Assembly: GCA_003427395.1 (NCBI GenBank) | Contig: BFEA01000027.1 | Location: forward strand, 826,167-890,166 | Reading direction: 5' to 3' | DNA: 64,000 nt | Source of the DNA: Chara braunii | Taxonomy: Eukaryota > Streptophyta > Charophyceae > Charales > Characeae | In this document: one piece after another, positions 23,186 through 33,559 of the stretch | Position numbering within the stretch: the stretch's first letter is position 1 | Layout of the letters: each line of letters begins with the position of its first letter | The notes under the pieces: generated by a model | What the model saw: only the letters and a program-made list of their open reading frames with translations | Told to the model about the DNA's origin: nothing | Databases searched by the model: none | Position numbers and translations under genes: made by a program

Positions 23186-23911
23186 TTAACCTTCTCTCGT
23201 GTCCACCGGAGGACCGAGGCGTAACAACCAGTGACTTCCCACCTTTTCCCGTTTGATTGGGAAGATGACCACCCCTGGGGGCATGACTACTGGTGCATTG
23301 TCGTCTTCTTGTAGCCTCACTACCTCTCGCAGTTTTTTCGGGGGGGGCTCCAAGTGACGGTCATCATCTGACTGTATCTGGTTTTCATCTTCGTCATCGT
23401 GGATGATTTCAGTCACCCTGCTTCGAACCCCGAAGGGACCATCAGGAGGTGGGCTTGGTTGCCTTTCCAAAAACCTAGTTGAAGCCTCTGGCGGTGTGGC
23501 CTTGTGAGATCCTCCGTGACCACTATCCTTTCCGTCTCCGGTGGTATGGTCGAACTGAGGTGTGGACAAGCGGGTATGGGATCTTGGGGGGAGTGCTATC
23601 AGATCCCTTATCGGTTGTTGCTGCCCGTCGTCCCCGGGCCGTTCTTGAATGGTGTGCAGCGTGATACAAAGTTCGTGAACCAGTATTTTGGGCCAGGCAA
23701 AACCCTCGTGGAGGAAGGCTTCCCCTGCATCTTCTAGGAGTGGCTGGGAGTTATCTTCTGGTTTCCCTTCAAATCGAGCCTTAGCGTAGTTGTCGATCTT
23801 GTCAAGGAAGTCATCCACCACCAGCACAATTGCAGCTTCTACATCCATCCAGTCAATTGCTGAGACTGTCTTGCGTTTATCAACCGTGACCAGGACTCTG
23901 GGGCTATACAT
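23186..23911 (-). CDS. Uncharacterised 241-codon ORF, possibly LINE ORF1
   Basis: Open from ATG 23911 to a stop at 23186-23188. The N-terminal third is helical and mixed-charge (IDWMDVEAAIVLVVDDFLD). The middle is Pro/Ser/Thr-rich (ERQPSPPPDGPFG), then very acidic (IIHDDEDENQIQSDDDR), and the last part is hydrophobic and basic (VVMPPGVVIFPIKREK). No known domain is recognised. It lies just downstream, on the same strand, of a LINE endonuclease start (24260-23930), in the wrong order for ORF1 then ORF2, so either two fragments are joined or this is an unrelated ORF. The composition looks coding rather than random. Confidence 0.45.
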   Translation of the reverse strand: MYSPRVLVTVDKRKTVSAIDWMDVEAAIVLVVDDFLDKIDNYAKARFEGKPEDNSQPLLEDAGEAFLHEGFAWPKILVHELCITLHTIQERPGDDGQQQPIRDLIALPPRSHTRLSTPQFDHTTGDGKDSGHGGSHKATPPEASTRFLERQPSPPPDGPFGVRSRVTEIIHDDEDENQIQSDDDRHLEPPPKKLREVVRLQEDDNAPVVMPPGVVIFPIKREKVGSHWLLRLGPPVDTREG

Positions 23912-23929
23912 TAGGACTCATTTAGCTTC

Positions 23930-24260
23930 CCCCCAATATCTGTTGTTTAGTTTGTTGCCCAGGTTGTCTTCTGACATGGAGAATATCTTGGTGAGGGTCC
24001 ATTCTGTAAGGAATGCCAATTTTTGTTGGACTTCCACATTGGGCGGCAGGTTGTGTCCTGCAGGTGCGTTTCTTGGATGCAGATTGCATCTGGCCATGTC
24101 CCCGTTGCCGGGCATTTGATCACATTCAAAATTGCTTCCTTTTTCTCTGCTGATGCTTGAATAAGTCCATTGACATTAAGGGAGGGAATGTCTATGTCTG
24201 CCTGGGCTAGTTTGATGCCCCATTGGGGTGGCCTCTTGACTCGAGGGAAGACCCGGGGGG
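23930..24260 (-). pseudogene. LINE endonuclease N-terminal fragment (third LINE lineage)
   Basis: On the minus strand the frame gives DIDIPSLNVNGLIQASAEKK, then TWPDAICIQETHLQD, the first two blocks of the APE-type LINE endonuclease. It differs clearly from LINEs A and C at the same positions. The domain is lost after about 80 residues. Confidence 0.75.
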
Positions 24261-24544
24261 GTGGCGGACATTGACGGGGCGGGGGAGGGGGGGGAAGGGT
24301 GGTTTGGGAGTGACAGAGTGATTGCTCATGACCCCCCGTTGGGGTCGTTAGCTAGGGGGGAGAGTTAGGAGGCTGCCTTACTGCATGGTCCGAGAATTGG
24401 AGGGCCGCAGCAGTAAACTGTGTACTGCTGCTTGCTGCCGCGCCATTCGGTAGGAGTGGGTCCATCACTTCTATCCTTACTTCCTGGTTTCCAGCCCTTC
24501 AAGGCATCACCTTGATGGGGAGTACAGACTGTCAAAACATCCTG

Positions 24545-24566
24545 ACTTTCTCTGAAAAAAAAAAAA
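24545..24566. repeat. Poly(A) tract
   Basis: Twenty-two A. It may be the tail of a short retroposed sequence upstream, but no element boundary can be set. Confidence 0.85.
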
Positions 24567-24640
24567 AAAAAAAAAACATCCTGAATCTTTTCTGTCTAGA
24601 CATAGTGGCTGCAACATTACAACACCCACCCCCTTGTCCA

Positions 24641-24720
24641 GTTGATGTAGCTCAGTGGTTAGAGCAGCGGTTGGAAATGCGCGGGTTCAAAACTCCGCAG
24701 CCTCGCGCATGGACACCGGC
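24641..24720 (+). repeat. tRNA-like SINE head with A and B boxes
   Basis: TAGCTCAGTGGTTAGAGC (24648-24665) is a good internal A box and GGGTTCAAAACTCC (24683-24696) a degenerate B box about 20 bp later. Spacing and stems are too poor for a functional tRNA, so this is called a tRNA-derived SINE head. Confidence 0.6.
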
Positions 24721-24944
24721 AGGGCGTTAGAATGACGCACGGCTGGACACACACTCCCCTGGGCTGACGCATGGTACTATTACAGACACTCCCTGCGCAC
24801 CACCCAGGGGGTCAGTCCATGGGTGTTGTATGCTGGTCTAGTCTTCACGTTGGGTGCTGGTTGTTGTTGGCTTCGGTCGCTCTGATGATCTCCCCCAGTC
24901 CAGACACTACACACATTATATCCACTTCTCACGGTAGTACAAGT

Positions 24945-25080
24945 GGTAGAACCCTCCAGTTTCATACTGTGGGTCACAGGTTCGAGTCCGGTTCTGGACT
25001 TTTGGGGGGTCCTGTCCACATAGACATGTCTCTACCACATACACACACAATGAGATACTACCCCAGATAGCACAATCCAT
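24945..25080 (+). repeat. SINE-like fragment with B box, copy 1
   Basis: CAGGTTCGAGTCCGG (about 24977) is a canonical B box, followed by GACTTTTGGGGGGTCCTGTCC. The same order, B box then GACTTTGGGG-GG and a CAGACCGGTCC-like block, occurs at 25206. It passes into CA-rich sequence. Confidence 0.55.
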
Positions 25081-25185
25081 ACACACATACCATACATACA
25101 TATATAGCTCAAGGTACACACACACATACATGTACTAGTGGAGGTGGCATCAATTCAGAACACAGCACATAAGATAGGGCATTGT

Positions 25186-25320
25186 AGTTACACAACACAG
25201 GGTGTGGGTTCGAGTCTGGCTAGAGACTTTGGGGCGGTTTCTTGCACAGACCGGTCCACCATTCATATGACAATACAACCCTACACACATATATACACAC
25301 ATATATATACAGAACACAAT
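25186..25320 (+). repeat. SINE-like fragment with B box, copy 2
   Basis: GGGTTCGAGTCTGGC (25206-25220) followed by GACTTTGGGGCGGTTTC parallels 24979-25015. The downstream part is a (CA/TA)-rich tail. Confidence 0.55.
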
Positions 25321-25343
25321 TCGGGCTTGGTGGGGGTCCGGAC

Positions 25344-25600
25344 TACTGCTGGGGTTGGCTGGGATCAAGGCTTCGCGCTTGTCCCTGTCCAGCCTCAGTA
25401 TCTAGAACCATGGCATATACACATACATGACTGGGGGTAGGCTGGGGTTTTCAAGGCTTCGCGCTTGTCCTTGCCTGGCCTCGGTATCGAGAACCATGGA
25501 TAACACACAGATAGCACGTACACACATGACTGGGGCTGGCTGGGGCTCAAGGCTTCGCGCTTGGCCCTGTCCAGCCTCAGTATCTGACATCTGTAGAAAG
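25344..25600. repeat. Tandem repeat, about 85-98 bp units
   Basis: Three successive units share GCTGGCTGGGG, AAGGCTTCGCGCTTG, CCTGTCCAGCCTCAGTATC and GAACCATGG. A partial fourth copy lies within the SINE at 25735-25795. The conserved GCTTCGCGCTTG core could be a hairpin or promoter element; nothing more can be supported. Confidence 0.8.
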
Positions 25601-25679
25601 GAGAAACATGCCAGGATACATATATATAGTATACACATGCCAGAATGGGGGTTGGTAGGAAGAAGCAGATATAATACTA

Positions 25680-26034
25680 GAGCCTGGCGACCGATGCACC
25701 CGAGTAACGTGGCTTGCTTGACTGTGCCTCAACCGGGGCTGGGAGGGGCTCAAGGCTTCGCGCTTGGTCCAGCCTAGCCCCGGTGCCTAGAACTACTGTC
25801 TGGTCCAAGTCACCTCCATGGTGATAGTCCTGAGTAGTAATACTAAGGAAGGATGGTAGGGATAGGGGTGCGCTAGCAGAATTGCCGAGAGGATGGGTAA
25901 GGAGGTGGTCTTACGGTGAATAAGAGAATGTCAGGACAGCCAATAGCTGTGTCGGCGACCCCGTGTGTCCGGAGTCCGGTCTCTACAACAACCAGGGCTT
26001 TATTTACCAAAAAAAAAAAAAAAAAAAAAAAAAA
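25680..26034 (+). repeat. SINE-like retroposon with poly(A), copy 1
   Basis: About 330 bp beginning GAGCCTGGCGACCGA and ending CCGGTCTCTACAACAACC, then A26. It matches 26713-27021 over its whole length with many substitutions, including the CCAAGT, GATAGTCCTGAGT and GGTAGGGATAGGGG blocks. The A tail and the absence of coding capacity mark a SINE. A tRNA origin could not be shown. Confidence 0.75.
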
Positions 26035-26138
26035 GAGCACCTCTCACCAGTACTCAGTAATCACTTCACGGATGCTCCATGGTGGGGAGCAGCATACAAA
26101 AACCATACATTTGAGAGAACCCTCCAGAGTACATACAC

Positions 26139-26205
26139 ACATACACAACCATAGGGTTGGCACATACACAACCATAGGGTTGGCACATACACAACCATAG
26201 GGTTG
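26139..26205. repeat. 23-bp minisatellite, three copies
   Basis: ACATACACAACCATAGGG plus TTGGC repeats three times, nearly perfectly. Confidence 0.9.
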
Positions 26206-26218
26206 AGAGGAGGTCACA

Positions 26219-26705
26219 TCAACTGATAATGATGATAAGTGTCTCGATGATAAGTACCCCGCCTTAAAAATACAGCTAGGGTCTGTGGTGGGAGAGTAGA
26301 GGGCGTGAGTCACTGGTTGGTCTGCTGGGTTCTGACTGGTGATGATGATAGGCGTCTTGATGATAAGTACCCCGCATTAAATATACAGCTAGGTCTGTGG
26401 TGGGAGAGTAGAGGGCGTGAGTTACTAGTTGGTCAACTTAGGGGGCTCACACACACACACACACAGGTCACGATCAACTGATAATGAAGGTAGGTGTCTC
26501 GATGATAAGTACCCCGCCTTAAATATATAGCTAGGGTCTGTGGTGGGAGAGTAGAGGGCGTGAGTCACTGGTTAGCTTGGTCGGCTCCAACTGGTGATGA
26601 TGATAGGCATCTCGATGATAAGTACCCGGCATTAAATATACAGCTAGGTCTGTGGTGGGAGAGTAGAGGGCGTGAGTTACTAGTTGTTCAAATTAGGGGC
26701 CAATA
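26219..26705. repeat. Higher-order tandem array, 2 x about 245 bp
   Basis: Four units of about 115-135 bp share TCGATGATAAGTACCC, TACAGCTAGG, GTCTGTGGTGGGAGAGTAG and AGGGCGTGAGT. Units 1 and 3 (AACTGATAATG start, GTGAGTCACTGG end) resemble each other, as do units 2 and 4 (CTGGTGATGATGATAGGC start, GTGAGTTACTAGTTG end). The array is therefore a doubled A-B pair. A (CA)n run separates the pairs. Confidence 0.88.
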
Positions 26706-26712
26706 GGTGATT

Positions 26713-27021
26713 GCTTGAGCCTGGCGTCCGAAGTACCCGTACGACGAGGCTCGTTCGACTATGCTTCAACCAGGGCTGGGTAGCTAGCCCTGGTGCCTGT
26801 CACTACTGTTCGGTCCAAGTTCCCCTCGATACGTAGGGTGATGGTCCTGAGTGCTGGTCACACTGAGGTAGGATAGTAGGGATAGGGGATGCGCTAGGAG
26901 TATTGATGCGAGGATGGGATGGGTGGTGGCCTCGCTTCAGAGCGACCACGGCTGACCGCTTCCGGCGATCAATGTGTGCCTAGTTACTGGCCTCTACAAC
27001 ACCCTGGACCTTAAAAAAAAA
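26713..27021 (+). repeat. SINE-like retroposon, copy 2, ending in an assembly gap
   Basis: Partner of 25680-26034. It ends with GCCTCTACAACACCCTGGACC and at least nine A, then a run of N, so the poly(A) tail probably broke the assembly. Confidence 0.75.
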
Positions 27022-27167
27022 NNNNNNNNNNNNNNNNNNNNNNNNNNNNNNNNNNNNNNNNNNNNNNNNNNNNNNNNNNNNNNNNNNNNNNNNNNNNNNN
27101 NNNNNNNNNNNNNNNNNNNNNNNNNNNNNNNNNNNNNNNNNNNNNNNNNNNNNNNNNNNNNNNNNNN
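27022..27167. other. Assembly gap (146 N)
   Basis: Unresolved bases directly after a poly(A) run. Confidence 1.
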
Positions 27168-27188
27168 TCCCACTCGAAAAAGTACCGC

Positions 27189-27387
27189 TTAAACCACCAG
27201 TACTTGGCCCAGTTATTGATGCCGTTGGCCGAGTTATTGATGCCGAACCTCAAAGCACCTTGCGTGCCAAGTTTTCACGAACTGCCAGGGCCACATTTTG
27301 TTTCGCTTTGGCTGGCGCCTCCAGCAATTGTGGTCCGGTAGCCCGAAGACCGGCGGCCGATGCCTGGGCCAAGTACTGGTGGTTTAA
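27189..27387. mobile_element. MITE with perfect terminal inverted repeats and TTAA ends, copy 1
   Basis: TTAAACCACCAGTACTTGG (27189 onward, 24 bp in all) is the exact reverse complement of the right end finishing at 27387. The outer TTAA on each side could be the target duplication typical of piggyBac-like elements, leaving ACCACCAGTACTTGGCCCAG as the inverted repeat. The 199-bp interior has no ORF of note. Copies lie at 29716-29900 and, degraded, at 29393-29546. Confidence 0.8.
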
Positions 27388-27697
27388 GAAAACCCTCCAT
27401 CCTTCCCCCATTCAGCTGTTGAAAAAGAATGTTTGTACCCTGCTCTGCTGCCATATGTCCTCCAAAGAATATGTTGGCTTTTCTGCATGTACGTGTGACA
27501 ATGCTGTCACTGTACATTTTCCCGCGGATGTTCTTGCTGCACGGAAGTTGTTGCGGAAGGAAGCTGGGTATGATCTGCATTTGGGTGTGTGTATGCCTAC
27601 ATGCATTCCGGCAGTGTTGCACTTCCGAACCTAAGGCATTATCGATGTCAATCACCCAATTTGAAAGCAAAAAGAAGGCAGATCTGGCAGATAGCTT

Positions 27698-27905
27698 GTG
27701 GCACAGGAACCAAGCATCTTCCCGTGAAGATATGTTTCCGCACTTTTGTGAACCATGTTTCCATGAAAGTGGCACAGCAACCTGTCGTCTTCCCCCGGAA
27801 CACAACACACCCAAAGCAAAACATGCCACGTTTCCGCTAGTATGTGAACCATGTTCCATGGAAGTGGCACAGGAACCTGCCATCTTCCCCCGAACAGAAC
27901 ACACC
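27698..27905. repeat. Three diverged tandem units
   Basis: GTGGCACAGGAACC, a CATCTTCCCC-like block and TGTGAACCATGTTCCATGGAA recur three times at 70-95 bp spacing. Translations across it are repetitive and give no gene. Confidence 0.7.
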
Positions 27906-29228
27906 CTTATTATGGCTGTTATCAGACCAGAAAGATAGCTTGTAGACATTCATTATCAGGGTCCATTATGCTCTGGGTGGTAGTTCTGGACCACTACAGT
28001 ACCATACCATGCACAATCCATGCAAAGTGATACCTTCTTGATTTGGCCATAAGCTGAAGCATCCATATGATTGAAGCAACTATCTCATCTGGAACGTCCA
28101 CCGGGGGAAGGTCCCACTTCCCCGAGTTCTGCTTTCTTGGCTCTGCCAAAGTTGCACACACAATACAGAATCCGGGTGAGTGGGGCCTTATCCCAGAACG
28201 ACTCAGCAACAGCAATATCGTCATTTCAGATAGAAGATATATGGAAGGAAGGAAGGAAGGAAGGAAGGAAGAAGGAAGGAAGGAAAGAAGGAAGGCAGAA
28301 GGAAAGGAGGCAAATTACGAAGCATGAACCTGGCTGAAAACCAGAGCACTTTCATCCTGGGCTAAAACACAACGCAACAAGAGGGGGTTCCATCAGAAAA
28401 AGTGGGTAAAGTTCACGCAAACCAAACATTTAATACTGCAAGAGGGCATGACCCCAAGGAAGCGTGTTGATAGCTGCTTGTCAAAAGGCTGATATCCTAG
28501 AAAGTAATATGAAACTGCTCTTTTGTGACACTTGGCATACATAAGGCACTGCTCCCTTTTTCATACCAAAGGATGGAAGGCCCTCCACATGCGGTTTCCC
28601 TACTGTTTTCCTACCTCCTTGTTATAGCGGCCGTGCTCAACAGACTTGTTTCAGAAGCCTGTCCCAATCCGTGGGCTGTGGAGCCTTATGAATTCATATG
28701 GGAGACACGGGAATTTTTTTTTTCCCTCTCTTTTTTTTTCTTACACATTCTCACGAGACTCCCATCCTACCACTCCTCTCGATGTATCTCCTGGTGCACC
28801 CCCACTCCATTTCTATCTTACCTCATGCGAGCAACATCACTCTCTACTGGAGCAACCTGACCAGACAGCAGACGCAGGCACTGACGCTGAATGAGCTCCC
28901 CCATTCAGCCCCAGTTGAGGCACAAGCCTCGTTATACGGGAACCTCGGGAGCTAGGCGCATAATTCTCCACTAGTCCCGTGAGTCAGTGAGGGCACTCGT
29001 AGGCAGTGTCTAATGGTCGGCTAACCAAGGTCTAACCCATGAGCCCCCTACCTCTAAGTACCAACCCAGCATGGCGCGGTTCATATATGGTTACTGTTGG
29101 TTGTTGAATATGCTGGTAGTCATGTGAGCTAGTGTGATATCGTAGTCTTCTTACTTTTGGGGGAAATATCCAACTCAAGTCTGTTGCCTCCGTATTGCCC
29201 TGCAGCGGAGCGTGGCGCGGCCCATATT
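27906..29228. other. No gene seen
   Basis: Contains a (GGAA)n repeat at 28242-28295 and a T-rich tract at about 28717-28741. The segment 28870-29228 ends in poly(A) and could be a retroposed sequence of unknown origin. Confidence 0.4.
28242..28295. repeat. (GGAA)n microsatellite
   Basis: GGAA units, becoming imperfect after 28270. Confidence 0.9.
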
Positions 29229-29249
29229 AAAAAAAAAAAAAAAAAAAAA
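29229..29249. repeat. Poly(A) tract
   Basis: Twenty-one A at the end of a non-coding stretch. Confidence 0.85.
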
Positions 29250-29392
29250 GGAGGTCTGTGTGCACAACCTACGATAATTAGTTAGAGGGCAGGTGTCAGT
29301 GCGTGACTCTGGTCAATAGACTGGCGAGGCGGCTATTATTACCAATGGCAAATCAACAGCAGATCAATAGCAGCACTATAGCATATCACCCC

Positions 29393-29546
29393 TTAAACCA
29401 CCAGCACTTTTCCCAGCCAAAGAACCTTTTGGCGCTCGGCCTCCGGAGCAAAATGGCTGGCAGCGCCAGGCAAAAGGAGGCCCGCGCCTATTGTTTTTTT
29501 TTATTTGGGCGTGGAGGGTGTTTCCAGCCCCAGAGAAAAGTGCCTC
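29393..29546. mobile_element. Degraded copy of the TTAA MITE
   Basis: Starts TTAAACCACCAGCACTTTTCCC and ends GGAAGTACTGGTGG without the closing TTAA. The interior contains a GGCTGGCAGCGCC-like block related to copy 1. Confidence 0.5.
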
Positions 29547-29589
29547 GGAAGTACTGGTGGCAACAAGGTGGTTGTTGGACACAAAGCCT

Positions 29590-29655
29590 TTGTACAATAC
29601 GACGCTGGACCCAGTTTCCAACAGGTGATGCTTCCCACCAATAGATCAGAGCAGT
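29590..29655 (+). repeat. LINE 3'-terminal block, forward
   Basis: ACGCTGGACCCAGTTTCCA and CTTCCCACCAATAGATCAG match the 3' end of LINEs C and D. It is paired with an inverted copy at 30115-30170, which together form an interrupted inverted repeat of about 575 bp enclosing a MITE copy. Confidence 0.65.
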
Positions 29656-29715
29656 TTGCATCAGGACCATATCATGGGATGCTTATAGCACCCATGATAG
29701 TAGCCCTGGTGGAAG

Positions 29716-29900
29716 TTAAACCACCAGTACCTTTGCCCGCTTGAAGGAAAAAGAGTGCAGCAGTTAAGACGGAAGTGCAGGCCCACCATGACATGGCTCG
29801 CGGTGGCGGGCAGGTACATCCGTGTGGAATCATTTTTTTGCAGCGCGCAGGGCAGTTTCAGGCCCACGGCTGATGTATGGGCCAAGTACTGGCGGTTTAA
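29716..29900. mobile_element. TTAA MITE, copy 2 (185 bp)
   Basis: Left end TTAAACCACCAGTACC, right end GGGCCAAGTACTGGCGGTTTAA. The interior right part (CCCACGGCTGATGTATGGGCC) matches copy 1 (CCGGCGGCCGATGCCTGGGCC). The inverted repeats are imperfect. Confidence 0.7.
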
Positions 29901-30114
29901 GAAACAATAAAGAAAACGAGAAGTACGAAGGAAGGTGAAGCTCGCGTGCAATGATAGGTGGCCTTGGGAGACCCGTGGCAATTTTGCCGATGCAACGTTT
30001 TTTGGATATAATGTGCTTCATCGGGAAACTGCTGCACAGCTTGTGGTTGACACACACTTGTAGCTGTTGATGAGCAAGTCAGGATTTCATATCCCAAATG
30101 GTAAGGAAAAATGC

Positions 30115-30170
30115 CCTGATCTATTCATGGAGAGCAGCATGTGCTGGGAACCAGGCACAGCATTCCATAA
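30115..30170 (-). repeat. LINE 3'-terminal block, reverse
   Basis: The reverse complement reads GGAATGCTGTGCCTGGTTCC and CTGCTCTCCATGAATAGATC, a diverged copy of the LINE C and D ends. Confidence 0.6.
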
Positions 30171-30812
30171 GTACGACAAGGCAAGTTCATTGACATAAAG
30201 AGGCAGAATTGAGACCACACTACAGCATTCACATGCAGTTATTGCTCACTGGTCATGAGCTTAAATCCTGAATGGTACACACATGTAGTTTTGATAACCA
30301 GGTCATGAGCTAAAATCCTGATCACAGACGTTGCACAGCGCTATCTGTGATTTTTCCTAGCGCCACTTCCTCGGCACTGCCTTGGGGACAGTAGACAGCA
30401 TATCAAAGGAAACTGTGGCCAAGGGATGGCAAGCCCTAAAATGCCTGAGATAATGAAGTTTTCCCTGCCCAACCTCAGGAGAATTGAGGCCTGGGATAAA
30501 GTTCCGTGCAGCCTCTGCTCGGGAACAGACTGATTACGTACGCGAATGGCGCTACCTTCCCTTTCGAACAGTCCCCTTGGCCCTCTGCACAAACATGCGA
30601 TTGTTGCATTATAGAGGTATGGGACTAGGAAACAAACGAATGGCTGTTCACCCAGTACCCAGCATTCCGATGAAGAGCCCCGAGGAATTCCCAGACATGT
30701 TCCCCCCGGCAGCCACAACCATCGTAGAAAGACAATGGTTTGGTCAGCAGTAAGGGATGTCGGACCCAGTCTTACTTAGCTCGTCAGACCAGCAGTCATC
30801 GCAAGAGCGTAG
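30171..30812. other. No gene seen
   Basis: A short direct repeat around GGTCATGAGCTTAAATCCTGA at about 30252 and 30302 is the only structure noticed. Confidence 0.45.
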
Positions 30813-32125
30813 GTATAAATCAGCTATCTGGGCATTAGACAAAAATGCCCTTCACCCCTTGCAGCGTCAGATAGCTGCCTTTCCGTGGAGAGGAAATCAT
30901 GAGAAGCGCAACATGATCAGCAGAGTGGTTTGGCAATCCATAATCCAACCCAAATCGAAAGGTGGATTAGGCATTATCGATCCTTCGATACAAACTAAAG
31001 CACTAGCGATACTATGGCTCAAACGTCTACTTTTCAATCTAGAATCCCCGTGGAGGGGGTTAGCTCTGGAACATATCACCCGCCTAGCACCACAAACAGT
31101 GGAGGGGAGTTACCCGTTGATGTGGCTGGAAAATAGGGGATGGCCCATCTCAAGAGGAGGTGCGCAGCAACAGCAGCGTGATCCCCTCCCCGACTCACCC
31201 AGTCAGGCAACAAGGGCCAACCTGCGCAATGACCCCTTTTGGCCTGACCTTATGAAAATATGGAGAAGTCTTCCCCTACCGGATAGAACTCCACCAGAGA
31301 GATGGGAAGAGATGGCGTGACAACCCCTTTTTGGTAACAGATGGGTAGCAGACTCGAGGGGACAGACCCTCCATTGCATGGATTCCCCATGACAAGGCTG
31401 GGGCAGGCGAGGAATAACAAGGATAAAAGACATATGGGATACTAAAAAGAGAAACTAGATTGACCCGGGCCAGCTAAGAGAGAGACTACGCTACTGCCAT
31501 CGACCGGAGGAAGCGTTGGAAGCTATAATAGAAAAGATCCCCCTAGCCCGGTGGAGAATCCTCAGGAAAGGCCCCACCCTACAGGAATCGGACTGGGTGA
31601 CATTGAGGGATTGACCAAGTGAGGTGCGCAACATCATCTACTGCGAGCCCGACGGATCAATAAGAGTGAACCTCTTCCAAATAGGTTGGAATAACGTCCT
31701 TCAAAGAACCTCTCCGGTATGCTAAAAGGAGGAACTTTTCATAATTAGTGTGCTCCATGAAAGAGAGCAATGGATCGCCTACCTCCCCCAAGTCTCGGTC
31801 CACCAACTCGCCCTAGACCCGTTAGAATGAGAATGGACAACACCAGCGGGGAAAGGCAGAAAATTCAGTACATCATTATATGGCCTAACAATAAAATCGA
31901 CCTACAGGCTCCTTAAGACGAGAATAAACCTTCGTGACCGGGTGGAGACATGTTGGATGAACCCCTTAAACATAGACAAGGACAAGCTAAGAGACATAAG
32001 GTGGCTCAAAACAATCAAAGAAAAAACAGCAAAATTTGCCTCACTGCGATGGCAGATCGAGCACCGCTGCCTACCGACAAATGACTGGCTGATAGACAAA
32101 ACGAACCTGGAACAGAGAGGGCATG
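30813..32125 (+). pseudogene. LINE E ORF2 fragment (post-RT region and start of finger domain)
   Basis: Aligns with LINE B from its 14920 region: IWALDKNALHPLQRQIAAFPW, QSIIQPKSKGGLGIIDPSI, WLENRGWPISRG, NDPFWPDLMKIWRSLPLP. In-frame stops occur at 31318-31320 (CGA to TGA against LINE B), about 31392, 31456, 31612, 31723 and 31827. Similarity ends with QIEHRCLPTNDWLIDKTNLEQRG at about 32124, just before the Cys/His finger. Endonuclease and RT are missing, so both ends are truncated. Confidence 0.9.
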
Positions 32126-33293
32126 TGATGAGCGAGGATCCGTACTCGGCGGTTTCCCGTACCCCTAAGGGAAAATCCCGCATGGAACCCCAAAGTACGA
32201 ATTCAAAATAATGGGAAAAACGGTGCTTAATTTTTCGTTTTGTTTCCTTTTTCTTTTGTTTAAGAGGGGCGGAGTAGAAAATATAATTCGGGTCTTGCGT
32301 GGCCGGTTAACGGTCGCGCGAAAGAATTCAAGAAACGGTTGGGAATTAGCATGAGTAGGAATTTTGAATTTTTTCACGTGCGGCTGTTTTCGAATTTTTG
32401 CGTGCCGTGTGAACCCATCCTCCCGCTCGGCATTCCCGCGCCATCTTCCCTTCTTGCTATGTATCTCCCTTTTGCATGTTTCTTCGACTTCCCTTTGAGC
32501 GAAGTCTGATCCACTCCTCCTCCTTTCCCTGCTAATGATTGGTTGTCTGGTTGGGTGATCGGCGCAATGTGGTGGTCGCGGGAAGCGCACCCCACTTGGA
32601 CGACCACCCCAATCACGCAGACCATTCGACTCGCCTCCTTTGACTTTTCTGGAAACTCGGCCCCTCTTCTGTCCTGCTCATCTACACCCCGTGCTTTGTG
32701 CAGCCTCTCCGCCGCCTTCTGCGCTATAAATTCTCACAAACTCTTCCTCTCACCCTCTTGGATATCGACTGTAAGTTGCGCAAGCTATGCACGAAGCCCG
32801 CGGTGCCGGAAAGGCTCGACGTGCACTGTGGTGGGCGGAGTGACGGCGGGTGGCGGAGTTAGCAGTGGACTTGGGGGTCAAACAGTCGGAGGGGCGCAGC
32901 GGTGGTGGAGATCAGATGTCGACAGCGGCAGGGCCTTGTGGCTATGGTTGCCGGTGGTCTTGACGGATTGGTTGCCCGAGTGGCCAATCATGAGAATTCC
33001 GTATTTTTAAAGACAAAGTTTTTTCTCTATTGCTGCTTTGTCCCTGTGTGATGTGTGCATGACTCCAAAGGTTGGGTAGTCTGTTATGCATGTCGGGTAT
33101 GACAATCTATGGATGTTAAAGGTTTCAGTGAGGGCTCTCTGGGTATGCATGTATGTATGCGCCTCTGTGCCTAATGAGCGGAAGAATTGAGTGTCGATTG
33201 CTTGCATAAGGGTATGAATGCATTGGTTCCCGTCTCCCTTCCTTTTTTATCAATCGCGCGAGCGTGTGTGTGATACGCGCCTACCTCCTTTCC

Positions 33294-33295
<2 letters not shown>
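32126..33295. other. No gene recognised; possible LTR-type sequence
   Basis: The junction with LINE E is abrupt. A TATAAA-like motif in a C/T-rich context occurs at about 32724 (CGCTATAAATTC), but no transcript can be inferred. It may be LTR sequence belonging to the ORF at 33560, by position only. Confidence 0.35.

Positions 33296-33368
<73 letters not shown>
33296..33368. repeat. (TC)n microsatellite, 73 bp
   Basis: Uninterrupted TC dinucleotides. Long Ser/Leu or Arg/Glu ORFs across it are artefacts. Confidence 0.95.
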
Positions 33369-33370
<2 letters not shown>

Positions 33371-33559
33371 GTGCTGGTCGGGACCCCAAGAGGAGGCGGA
33401 TACTCCTGGAGAGATCGATCACCCGCGTTCTCACAAGGCGGTCGACCTCTCTATATGCACCACGGGTGCCCGACACCGCGGTCCGGGTGAGGACACAAAG
33501 AAGAGACGGAGAAAGGGAGCTGGGCGCATCCGTCTTCGGCGGTATTCGTTAATCTTTGC

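Noticed and set aside
24641-24720. Functional tRNA gene
   Set aside because: A and B boxes are too close and acceptor and anticodon stems do not pair; SINE-derived is more likely.
26139-26205. CRISPR-like direct repeats
   Set aside because: Repeats are contiguous without spacers and the sequence is clearly eukaryotic.
27260-27949. Overlapping ORFs of 124-224 codons
   Set aside because: They span the MITE and tandem repeats 27698-27905 with no domain; repeats mimic coding openness on both strands.
33171-33476. Ser/Leu-rich and Arg/Glu-rich ORFs
   Set aside because: Translations of the (TC)n microsatellite; the same applies at 41171-41802, 42608-42880 and 55804-56099.
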